Assembly (NCBI GenBank): GCA_015493405.1
Contig: WGDF01000165.1
Span: 1-8,443 of the forward strand
Direction of reading: 5' to 3'
Length of the DNA: 8,443 bases
Source: Flavobacteriaceae bacterium
GTDB taxonomy: Bacteria > Bacteroidota > Bacteroidia > Flavobacteriales > Flavobacteriaceae
Every line of letters begins with the position of its first letter. The first letter of the stretch is position 1. Of this stretch, positions 1 through 6,481 are shown in pieces. Below the pieces are notes generated by a model that was not told where the DNA came from, searched no databases, and saw only the letters and a list, made by a program, of their open reading frames with translations. Position numbers and translations under genes: made by a program.

Positions 1-657
1 TATAAAACCTTAATGCTTAAAGAAGCTGAGCAAAATGTAGACACCCTTAAAATCAATCAACTGGTAAAACAATACCGCCAAGATTTGTTAACGGAAACCT
101 ATAAACAAAGACTCCTGCAAAAATACATTGACACTTTGGTACCACAAGACACTTTGCAACATTATTATCAAAAATACCGGCATTATTTTACGGCTCACGA
201 ACCATTGCTCAAGCTTAAATATTTGGTTGTAAACCAACAAGAACCCAAAATCCATTTACTCAGAAAATGGTTTTTTTCAAACCAACAAGTTTATTCGGAT
301 AGTTTGATTAAGCATACCAATCTTTTATCCAAATATAATTTAGAAACCAACCACTGGTATAAAATTTCGGAATTGAAAAATAAGCTACCGATCTTTAAAC
401 ATATGCCGGAAAAATATATCTTAAAAAAAAGCAAAAAATTTGTATTAACAGATAGTTTAAGTTTATATTTGGTGTTTATTAAAGATTTGGTCTTAAAAAA
501 TCAAGATTTGCCCCTACCGGTTATCAAAGATGACTTGAAACAGCTCATTTTAAGTAGCCGAAAACAGGCAGCCTTATCAAGACTTGAAAATAATATTAAA
601 AAAGAAGCAATCAATAAAAAAATATTTAAAATATTTAAAAAAGACGCACCACAATGA
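1..657 (+). CDS. SurA/PpiC-like periplasmic foldase, 5' end cut off by the window
   Basis: The frame is open from base 1 (reading Y-K-T-L before the first ATG at 13), so this is the C-terminal part of a longer protein, and the ATG at 13 is probably internal. The visible part has about 218 residues. It starts with lysine- and glutamine-rich helices, passes through a central region with short beta-like stretches (such as LKLKYLVV and LSLYLVFIKDLV), and ends in a basic helical tail. This resembles flavobacterial proteins of about 280 residues annotated as peptidyl-prolyl isomerases and encoded just before SurA, so roughly 60-70 residues, including a signal peptide or lipobox, are likely missing. 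I see no parvulin signature in the central region, so a chaperone without isomerase activity is as likely as an enzyme. The stop codon overlaps the surA start (ATGA), indicating one operon and translational coupling. Family assignment rests on context and general resemblance. Confidence 0.72.
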   Translation, partial: YKTLMLKEAEQNVDTLKINQLVKQYRQDLLTETYKQRLLQKYIDTLVPQDTLQHYYQKYRHYFTAHEPLLKLKYLVVNQQEPKIHLLRKWFFSNQQVYSDSLIKHTNLLSKYNLETNHWYKISELKNKLPIFKHMPEKYILKKSKKFVLTDSLSLYLVFIKDLVLKNQDLPLPVIKDDLKQLILSSRKQAALSRLENNIKKEAINKKIFKIFKKDAPQ

Positions 658-2009
658 ATAGAATGAAAATACTAGTACTCAGCCTTTTATTACTGGGACT
701 CACAACATTACAAGCTCAAAATAAACGTCAGAAAATTGATGGTATTGCTGCAATAGTCGGAGATCAAATTGTTTTAAATTCAGAAATCAATCAACTGAAA
801 ATACAACTGAAACAACAGGGTATTGACACCAAAGATTTAAATGATTGTAAAATACTGGAACGTCTTTTGCAAAATAAATTGTTGCTCATAGAAGCTCAAA
901 AAGATACTTTGATCAAAGTCAATGATAAAGAAGTTGAAGGCATGGTCAATCAGCAAATTGAATATATGAAATCGCAAATGGGAGGCAGTTTGGAAAAAGT
1001 ATTGGAATTTTACAATAAAAAAACTTTGGCGGAACTGCAAAGAGAGCTTAAAAAATTGGATAAAGACAAAAAATTAAGCGAACAAATGCGTCAAAAAATA
1101 ATTAAAGATTTAGATGTCAGTCCTGAAGAGGTTAAAACGTTTTTTGATGCCATTCCCAAAGATAAAATTCCGGAAATAGGCACACAAGTAGAACTATTGC
1201 AAATAGTGGTTAAACCCAAGCCGGACAAAGCAGCCGAACAAAAGGTGATTGATAAACTCAAAGACATCAAGAAAAAAGTCGAAAACGGGGCCAGTTTTAG
1301 AGCGCAAGCTGTATTGTATTCTGAAGATCCCGGCTCCAGAGCTAATGGCGGAAAATATGTTATCAATCGGAAATCGGCCTTTGTACAAGCCTTTAAAGAT
1401 GCCGCTTTCAGTTTGGAAAAAGGACAAGTTTCAGAGCCTTTCAAAACCCAATTCGGTTGGCATATCTTAACAGTAGAAGAAATCAATGGCCAAGAACGCG
1501 TGGTCAGACATATTTTAATGGTGCCTGAAATCAATTTTTTAAACCGAAGAGCGGCTCAAAAAAAACTCGACACCATCAGGAAACGCATTTTGGATAAAGA
1601 AATTACTTTTGAAGCAGCAGCACGCGCCTTTTCTGATGATGATGAAACCAAAAAACTGGGTGGCAAAATCATTAATCCCAATACCGGAGATAGTATGCTC
1701 GACTTAACTATGCTAGACCCTAAAATGCATCAAATAGTCCAAGATATGAAAGCCGGCGAAATGACAGAAGTCATGACTGAGAAAGACCGCACGGGACATG
1801 AACTCTATAAATTGCTGATGGTCAAAAAACGAATCCCGACCCATAAAATGAACTTTATCAAAGATTATCCCAAAATCAAGGAAATGGCCTTGGCACAGAA
1901 AAAAGAAAAAGTCTTGATTAAATGGATGAATGAAAAAATAAAGAACGATTACATTAAAATAAATCCCCAATTCCAATCTTGTCAATTTGAAAGTCATTGG
2001 AAAAAATAA
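654..2009 (+). CDS. surA: Periplasmic peptidyl-prolyl isomerase/chaperone SurA
   Basis: This 451-residue protein matches the SurA layout. It has a signal peptide (residues 1-21, MNRMKIL then a leucine-rich core, likely cut at LQA|QN); an N-terminal chaperone domain beginning IDGIAAIVGDQIVLNSEI; a first parvulin domain at about 177-276 with the diagnostic runs YSEDPGSRANGGKY and FGWHILTVEE; a second, more divergent parvulin-like domain at about 284-390 containing AARAFSDDDETKKLGGKI; and a C-terminal helical tail. SurA escorts unfolded outer-membrane proteins across the periplasm to the BAM complex and can isomerise prolyl bonds. The ATGA overlap with the preceding gene favours the start at 654; an in-frame ATG at 663 would also leave a good signal peptide. 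The protein has only two cysteines, C65 in the N-domain and C443 near the end. MoxR follows after 7 bases. The SurA call is firm; exact client set and isomerase activity are not visible. Confidence 0.93.
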   Translation: MNRMKILVLSLLLLGLTTLQAQNKRQKIDGIAAIVGDQIVLNSEINQLKIQLKQQGIDTKDLNDCKILERLLQNKLLLIEAQKDTLIKVNDKEVEGMVNQQIEYMKSQMGGSLEKVLEFYNKKTLAELQRELKKLDKDKKLSEQMRQKIIKDLDVSPEEVKTFFDAIPKDKIPEIGTQVELLQIVVKPKPDKAAEQKVIDKLKDIKKKVENGASFRAQAVLYSEDPGSRANGGKYVINRKSAFVQAFKDAAFSLEKGQVSEPFKTQFGWHILTVEEINGQERVVRHILMVPEINFLNRRAAQKKLDTIRKRILDKEITFEAAARAFSDDDETKKLGGKIINPNTGDSMLDLTMLDPKMHQIVQDMKAGEMTEVMTEKDRTGHELYKLLMVKKRIPTHKMNFIKDYPKIKEMALAQKKEKVLIKWMNEKIKNDYIKINPQFQSCQFESHWKK

Positions 2010-2016
2010 GCAGATT

Positions 2017-2970
2017 ATGTCAGACGTTGCCTTAGCCAAAGAATTGCAGCAAAATATCGCTGCGTTGAAACAAGAAGTTGCCAAAATTATTATCGGCCAA
2101 GATCAAATTGTGCATGAGATTATTTTAGCAATCCTCGGTGGTGGCCATGCCTTGTTAATCGGCGTTCCCGGCTTAGCAAAAACTTTAATGGTGCACACTT
2201 TGGCGCAAAGTTTAGGTCTTGATTTTAAACGGGTTCAATTCACTCCTGATTTGATGCCTTCTGACATATTAGGCACTGAAATATTGGATGAAACGCGTCA
2301 TTTCAAATTCATAAAAGGCCCTGTTTTTACCCATATTCTACTTGCTGACGAAATCAACCGGACGCCTCCGAAAACGCAAGCCGCCTTATTGGAAGCTATG
2401 CAAGAAAAGCAGGTCAGTATTGCCAATCAAAATTTTAAATTGGCACAACCGTTTTTTGTTTTGGCTACTCAAAACCCGATAGAGCAAGAAGGCACTTATC
2501 CTTTACCCGAAGCCCAGCTGGACCGTTTTATGTTTGCCTTGAATCTGGACTACCCCAGCTTTGAAGAAGAAGTTGCCGTTGTAAAAAACACGACTATAAC
2601 TAAAGATGTGCAAATAAATCCGGTTATCAGCCAAACACAAATATTAGCTTATCAGTCTTTGGTCAGAAAAGTTCCGGTTGCCGATAATGTCATCGAATAT
2701 GCTGTGAAATTAGTTGGAAAAACACGACCGAAATCTGAGCAAGCACCTGAAATGGTCCAAAAATATTTAGATTGGGGGGCCGGGCCCAGAGCATCCCAAA
2801 ATTTGATTTTGGGTGCCAAAGCACACGCCTTGATTCAAGGCAAACTATCCCCTGATATCGAAGATGTTAAAGCCGTTGCCAAAGGCATCTTACGGCATCG
2901 CATTTTGCTTAACTACAAAGGAGAAGCCGAAGATATCAGCCCTGATAAAATTATTGAGGACTTACTGTAG
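2017..2970 (+). CDS. MoxR-family AAA+ ATPase
   Basis: The product is a cytoplasmic AAA+ ATPase of the MoxR family (317 residues). Motifs, numbered from the MSDVALAK start: Walker A GVPGLAKT at 49-56, the family stretch FTPDLMPSDILG at 75-86, Walker B ILLADEIN at 107-114, sensor 1 ATQNP at 150-154, an arginine-finger candidate in QLDRF near 167-171, and sensor 2 GPRAS at 256-260, followed by the helical lid domain (AAA_lid_2 type). MoxR proteins remodel or insert cofactors into partner proteins, usually with a von Willebrand factor A protein encoded nearby. No such partner is in this window. An in-frame ATG at 1987 would lie inside surA; the ATG at 2017 gives the usual family N-terminus and a 7-base gap, so I chose it. 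Position at the end of the foldase operon is, from memory, common in Flavobacteriia. Family is certain; target is unknown. Confidence 0.94.
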   Translation: MSDVALAKELQQNIAALKQEVAKIIIGQDQIVHEIILAILGGGHALLIGVPGLAKTLMVHTLAQSLGLDFKRVQFTPDLMPSDILGTEILDETRHFKFIKGPVFTHILLADEINRTPPKTQAALLEAMQEKQVSIANQNFKLAQPFFVLATQNPIEQEGTYPLPEAQLDRFMFALNLDYPSFEEEVAVVKNTTITKDVQINPVISQTQILAYQSLVRKVPVADNVIEYAVKLVGKTRPKSEQAPEMVQKYLDWGAGPRASQNLILGAKAHALIQGKLSPDIEDVKAVAKGILRHRILLNYKGEAEDISPDKIIEDLL

Positions 2971-2974
2971 AATG

Positions 2975-4744
2975 TTATTTAAACTGCGCTTCAAATTCTT
3001 CTAAAACCGGCTTGACTGTTTCTTCGGGCAAATCACTTATTTTGATATACATCAAACCGTCTATAGCATTGTTGAAGTCAGGATCGACATTAAAAGCGAT
3101 TAAACGCGCATTTTGCTTGATGTATTTTTTGAGTAAAACGGGTATTTTGAGATTTTCGGGCTCCAATTCATCGATCAATTTGTCAAATTTAACCAAATTT
3201 TCGGCGGCAGAATCAAAAATAAAAGTTTTATCCGTTTCTTTTAAACGGACTTTAAAAGCCTTATTGGGTCTGACAAACTGAGCGGTATATGCATCATAAA
3301 AATAAGACTTCATAAACTCAATAATCAATGATTTGGAAAAATGCGTAAATTTATCGCTAATACTTACCGGCCCGATCAAATACTCATGATCCGGATAGCG
3401 CAAAGTTGTATGCACAATACCACGCCATAACAAAAACAAGGGAAACGGTTTTTGCTGATATGACTTGACTATAAAGGCGCGTCCCATTTCTATAGACTTA
3501 TGCATCATTTCATATAATTCGGGATCAAAGGTGAAAAGTTCGCTGAGATAAAAACCTTTAATGCCGTATTTTTCAAAAATATCTCGTCCCAAACCCATTC
3601 GATAAGCGCCGACTAACTGTTGCTCTTTCTGATCCCAAAGAATTAAATGTTTATAATATTTATCATATTTATCCAAGTCTATGGCTTTGCCTGTCCCCTC
3701 TCCAACAGCTCTAAAAGTAATTTCTCGTAACCGTCCTATTTCTTGCAAAATATGCGGCATATCTTTAGCATCCGATAAAAAAGCCACGTAATCTTTCTTT
3801 TCAAACAATAGATCTCCCTTTTCCTTGATATTTTTAAGATCTTCCAAAAGTTTTTCGGTTGGAACAGGCACAATAACCGGTTTAAGTTTTTTGGACACTT
3901 TTGCCGGCTGAATAATTTTGTCCTTTAAGGTTTTCTTTTCAAGTGTTTTAGCTAAAATATAAGTTTTTTTTCTAATAAATTCACCCAACATGTCATAATT
4001 AGCAAAACTTTCTTGCATTTTCAGCGTAATCGGTTTTCCGATACGTACCTTTATAGTTCTTTTCATATCTGAAATGGCTTCAGAAGGTAACTTAGCCGTG
4101 CGTAACATAGGATGAATTCGCGATAAAAGGTAAAATAGCCGGCTATTTCTGCCTTGAAAATAGATGGGAACAATGGGCACTTTGGCTTTATAGAGTAGTT
4201 TTAAGACTTGTTTATCCCAAGTTTTATCTACGACCAATTTACCATTTTTATAAATAGACACTTCGCCTGCCGGAAACAAGCCCAAGCCGTGTCCTTGAGA
4301 TAGATATGTCAAAGCATTTTTTAAGCCGGAAATGTTTTGAGAATCGGAACTGTTAATATGAATAATCGCATCTTCCAGTTGCGGAATATTTTTTAAGATA
4401 AAAGAACTCAAAACTTTATAATCCGGCCGTCTTTGCCCTAAAATTTTAAGCAGCAAAACACCATCTACTCCACCCAAAGGATGATTGGAAACGGTAATAA
4501 ACGGCCCTTGCTCGGGAATGCGCTGCAAATCGGATTCGGGAAGTTCCAAATCTATATTCAGCTCTTCAATAATTGCATTGATAAAATCGAGCCCTTGTTT
4601 TGAACTTATTTTTTTATAAATTTTATTGATTTGTCCCATTCCCAACAATTGCATTAACACCCAACCGGTGGCAGTGCCTATTTTGCCTGTTCGGTCTAAC
4701 TTTAGAGCTTTCTTTATATCTGAAGGTTTAATAAGATTCGGCAT
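2975..4744 (-). CDS. olsF: Bifunctional PlsC/GNAT acyltransferase, OlsF-like aminolipid synthase
   Basis: This 589-residue protein joins two acyltransferases. The N-terminal half (about 60-260) is PlsC-like: VSNHPLGGVDG at 85-95, FPAGE at 157-161 (the counterpart of the usual EGTR block) and VPIVPIYFQG at 189-198. After a basic linker (about 275-310) comes a GNAT/hemolysin-type N-acyltransferase (about 330-470) with LREITFRAVGEGTG at 339-352, VGAYRMGLG at 378-386, SELFTFDPEL at 401-410 and EMGRAFI at 419-425. The same order is known for OlsF of Serratia and Flavobacterium, where the C-terminal domain attaches a 3-hydroxyacyl chain to the amino group of ornithine and the N-terminal domain adds the second chain, giving an ornithine lipid. 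Bacteroides make glycine lipids with the two domains as separate proteins, so the amino acid used here (ornithine, glycine or another) is open. The product should act at the inner face of the inner membrane. A -7 box lies 19 bases before the ATG. The phosphopantetheinyl transferase gene lies just upstream. Confidence 0.85.
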   Translation of the reverse strand: MPNLIKPSDIKKALKLDRTGKIGTATGWVLMQLLGMGQINKIYKKISSKQGLDFINAIIEELNIDLELPESDLQRIPEQGPFITVSNHPLGGVDGVLLLKILGQRRPDYKVLSSFILKNIPQLEDAIIHINSSDSQNISGLKNALTYLSQGHGLGLFPAGEVSIYKNGKLVVDKTWDKQVLKLLYKAKVPIVPIYFQGRNSRLFYLLSRIHPMLRTAKLPSEAISDMKRTIKVRIGKPITLKMQESFANYDMLGEFIRKKTYILAKTLEKKTLKDKIIQPAKVSKKLKPVIVPVPTEKLLEDLKNIKEKGDLLFEKKDYVAFLSDAKDMPHILQEIGRLREITFRAVGEGTGKAIDLDKYDKYYKHLILWDQKEQQLVGAYRMGLGRDIFEKYGIKGFYLSELFTFDPELYEMMHKSIEMGRAFIVKSYQQKPFPLFLLWRGIVHTTLRYPDHEYLIGPVSISDKFTHFSKSLIIEFMKSYFYDAYTAQFVRPNKAFKVRLKETDKTFIFDSAAENLVKFDKLIDELEPENLKIPVLLKKYIKQNARLIAFNVDPDFNNAIDGLMYIKISDLPEETVKPVLEEFEAQFK

Positions 4745-4763
4745 CCTGAATTTGTTGTTTGAA

Positions 4764-4771
4764 CAAAGATA
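4764..4771 (-). promoter_or_regulatory. Bacteroidota -7 promoter box for olsF
   Basis: The minus strand reads TATCTTTG, an exact match to the Bacteroidota housekeeping -7 element TAnnTTTG. It ends 19 bases before the olsF ATG and lies in the 51-base gap after the transferase gene. This predicts a leader of only about 13-15 bases. No clear TTG at -33 is present; the expected spot is T-rich. A 6-base inverted repeat (TTTGTT/AACAAA, 4751-4767) overlaps its downstream edge. The site suggests olsF can be transcribed independently of the gene before it. Confidence 0.55.
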
Positions 4772-4795
4772 AAAAACTATTATGGCTTAAAAGCT

Positions 4796-5413
4796 TTATT
4801 TATCTTTTTCATCCAAAAAAGCTTGGCACAATAAAAAATCATCAGGCAAAGCCTTAAAAAAAAGAGAAATTTTTTGTTCCTTTTGCAATAGAGCCTGAGC
4901 CGTTCCGTTATGATCATCAAAATTGATAATACGTATGTCATTTTTAAAACTCAAACCGGGAATACCTGCTAATTTATATATGCTCTCTTTTGCGGTCCAG
5001 ATTTGTTGCAATTTGCTTAAAGTATTCGGCTGTTGCGGTAAGCAATCATCGGGATGCACAAAACGGGGCGCTATCTTAATTAATTTTTTATTTTTGAACT
5101 CCACATCAATCCCGACAGGATAAGCACTCTCAGCTATAAAAACATATTGATGCGCATGTGTAATCGAAATAAAATTTGTCGTATTCAAAATAGGTTTACC
5201 GGTTTCCAAATAATCGATTTTCTGATCTAAACCGGCTTTTTTGAGTAAGATTTGTTTCACCAAAAATTGTTTTTGGTGTGTTTCAAACCGATATTTATCT
5301 AAAATTTTTACGGCTGGTGCGCCACTTAAATGCAAAAGTGTGTCCAAACTTTCGGTTATATGCCAAGCCCATAAAGTAGAGGGTGCAACAGTATCTGTAA
5401 AAATTTGGGGCAT
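4796..5413 (-). CDS. 4'-phosphopantetheinyl transferase (Sfp/AcpT superfamily)
   Basis: The enzyme moves the 4'-phosphopantetheine arm of coenzyme A onto a serine of a carrier protein, converting apo- to holo-ACP. The 205-residue product shows the superfamily marks in order: TGKPIL at 71-76, a SITHAH block at 83-88 (the usual SxSH region), GIDVE at 101-105 with the magnesium-binding D103 and E105, and WTAKESIYK at 139-147 with E143 and K147. An in-frame ATG at 5497 would add 28 residues without family resemblance and would place the start upstream of the -7 box at 5431-5438; the ATG at 5413 gives the normal MPQIF... N-terminus, so I chose it. The gene precedes olsF on the same strand (51-base gap). 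Whether it serves the fatty-acid ACP or a secondary-metabolite carrier cannot be read from the sequence; next to olsF and lpxL, fatty-acid ACP is the simpler reading. Confidence 0.9.
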   Translation of the reverse strand: MPQIFTDTVAPSTLWAWHITESLDTLLHLSGAPAVKILDKYRFETHQKQFLVKQILLKKAGLDQKIDYLETGKPILNTTNFISITHAHQYVFIAESAYPVGIDVEFKNKKLIKIAPRFVHPDDCLPQQPNTLSKLQQIWTAKESIYKLAGIPGLSFKNDIRIINFDDHNGTAQALLQKEQKISLFFKALPDDFLLCQAFLDEKDK

Positions 5414-5430
5414 TGTATTTAATTTTAAAT

Positions 5431-5438
5431 CAAAAATA
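5431..5438 (-). promoter_or_regulatory. Bacteroidota -7 promoter box for the phosphopantetheinyl transferase
   Basis: The minus strand reads TATTTTTG, an exact TAnnTTTG match ending 17 bases before the ATG at 5413. It supports that start over the ATG at 5497. No TTG is found at the expected -33 distance, so the box may be weak or depend on an activator. Confidence 0.5.
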
Positions 5439-5557
5439 ACAAAATAATAAGTATGAATTAGATTTGTACCGGAATTTATATATTCAATCAGCAACATTTC
5501 CGATTGTTTTTATTTTTCATTTCTCATAAGTGCCGGTTTCATTTTATCAAAAAACAG

Positions 5558-5565
5558 TATCTTTG
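5558..5565 (+). promoter_or_regulatory. Bacteroidota -7 promoter box for lpxL
   Basis: The plus strand reads TATCTTTG, an exact TAnnTTTG match ending 19 bases before the GTG start at 5585. The -33 position carries only a partial match (GGTTTC, 5535-5540). The predicted leader is about 13-15 bases. The same 8-mer precedes olsF. Confidence 0.55.
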
Positions 5566-5584
5566 CTTGTAAAACAATAGAACG

Positions 5585-6481
5585 GTGTCATATCTTACCT
5601 ATATCCTTTTATATCCCTTAATCTTCATCTTTTCCAGACTTCCATTTTGGCTTCTTTACGGTATTTCGGATGGCCTTTATTATATCATTTATTATATCAT
5701 AAGGTATCGCAAAAAAGTTGTCTTTTATAACCTTCAGCTGGCTTTTCCGGATAAAACAGCTTCGGAACACCGACAAATTGCACAAAAATTCTACCGTCAT
5801 TTCGCCGATCTCATTGTAGAAATGATCAAAGCCTTTCATATGCCCCTTAAGCAAATGCAAAAACATCTTGTCTTTAACAATCCCGAATTACTCAACCAAC
5901 TATCGGCAGAGCATAAAAATATTATCGTAGTAAGTGGGCATTATGCGAACTGGGAATGGGTTTTTTCATTAGCCAACCAAACTAATATCAGTCCTATGGC
6001 GACTTATCTTAAAATAAACAATCCTTATTTTGAGAAATTTATGCTCAAAAACCGATCGCGTTTCGGCGGAAAATTAATCGAAACTAAACAGCTTAGAGAG
6101 ACATTAAAATCTTATGCCAAAAATAAACAACTCTTTATTTTAGGACTTTTGGCAGACCAATCTCCCCAATTACTTCGAGCCAAATACTGGCGTTCATTTT
6201 TAGGTCAAGCCGAAATACCCGTTTTCACCGGACCTGAAGAGTTGGCAAAAAAATATCAAGCAGCTTATGTTTTTATGCATATCAACAAAATTAAACGCGG
6301 CTATTACACAGCTGATTTCGAATTGATTACAACAGAACCCCAGACTTATCCTGACTATCAATTAACCGATATTTACATTGACAAATTGGAAAAAATGATT
6401 AAAGCACAACCGGCTTACTATCTGTGGACACACAACCGTTTTAAACATATGGGTAAACAACCTGAAAATAAAAAGAAATGA
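5585..6481 (+). CDS. lpxL: Lipid A biosynthesis acyltransferase (LpxL/HtrB family)
   Basis: The protein (298 residues) is of the usual family length. It has an N-terminal membrane anchor (about 4-40, very rich in I, L, Y and F), then YRKKVVFYNLQLAFP at 41-55. The catalytic HX4E motif is at H119-E124 within SGHYANWEW, DQSP is at 191-194, and the family C-terminal block YYLWTHNRFKH is at 278-288. LpxL-type enzymes take an acyl chain from acyl-ACP and add it as a secondary chain to the lipid A precursor on the inner leaflet of the inner membrane. The frame has a stop at 5570-5572 and no ATG before residue 80, where conserved sequence would be lost, so GTG at 5585 must be the start. A perfect 12-base tandem duplication (5677-5700) encodes YYII twice in the anchor. 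The next gene overlaps by ATGA. Exact chain position (LpxL versus LpxM role) cannot be told. Confidence 0.92.
   Translation: MSYLTYILLYPLIFIFSRLPFWLLYGISDGLYYIIYYIIRYRKKVVFYNLQLAFPDKTASEHRQIAQKFYRHFADLIVEMIKAFHMPLKQMQKHLVFNNPELLNQLSAEHKNIIVVSGHYANWEWVFSLANQTNISPMATYLKINNPYFEKFMLKNRSRFGGKLIETKQLRETLKSYAKNKQLFILGLLADQSPQLLRAKYWRSFLGQAEIPVFTGPEELAKKYQAAYVFMHINKIKRGYYTADFELITTEPQTYPDYQLTDIYIDKLEKMIKAQPAYYLWTHNRFKHMGKQPENKKK
5677..5700 (+). repeat. Perfect 12-bp tandem duplication inside lpxL
   Basis: The unit TTATTATATCAT occurs twice head to tail with no mismatch (5677-5688, 5689-5700). Twelve bases keep the frame, so it doubles the tetrapeptide YYII (residues 32-39) in the membrane anchor. It looks like a slippage or local duplication product tolerated in a hydrophobic helix. 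Confidence 0.85.

Larger units (their letters stand above)
5414..5584. promoter_or_regulatory. Divergent intergenic promoter region
   Basis: This 171-base AT-rich stretch separates the two divergent gene pairs. It holds one TAnnTTTG box facing each way, near its two ends (5431-5438 minus, 5558-5565 plus), leaving about 120 bases between them for regulator binding. I found no long inverted repeat or riboswitch-like structure in it. The minus-strand frame of the transferase stays open as far as an ATG at 5497, which I do not regard as coding. Confidence 0.6.

Noticed and set aside
1091..1534. 147-codon open frame on the minus strand inside surA
   Set aside because: It is antisense to the conserved first parvulin domain, has no promoter box or family resemblance, and follows from the codon use of surA.
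1987..2016. 10-residue N-terminal extension of MoxR
   Set aside because: It lies mostly within the surA coding end, and the MSDVA start at 2017 is the usual family beginning.
1713..2084. Minus-strand open frame across the surA/moxR junction
   Set aside because: Both plus-strand genes here are well conserved, and the antisense translation is a cysteine- and phenylalanine-rich string typical of shadow frames.
3012..3281. Plus-strand open frame inside the olsF 3' end
   Set aside because: It is antisense to the OlsF C-terminal region and shows no recognisable domain.
4751..4767. Inverted repeat TTTGTT/AACAAA before olsF as operator or terminator
   Set aside because: Only six A-T-rich pairs, no following T run on the minus strand, and repeats this short are expected by chance in such DNA.
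5414..5497. 28-residue N-terminal extension of the phosphopantetheinyl transferase
   Set aside because: It would begin upstream of the -7 box and matches nothing in the family, whose N-terminus fits the ATG at 5413.
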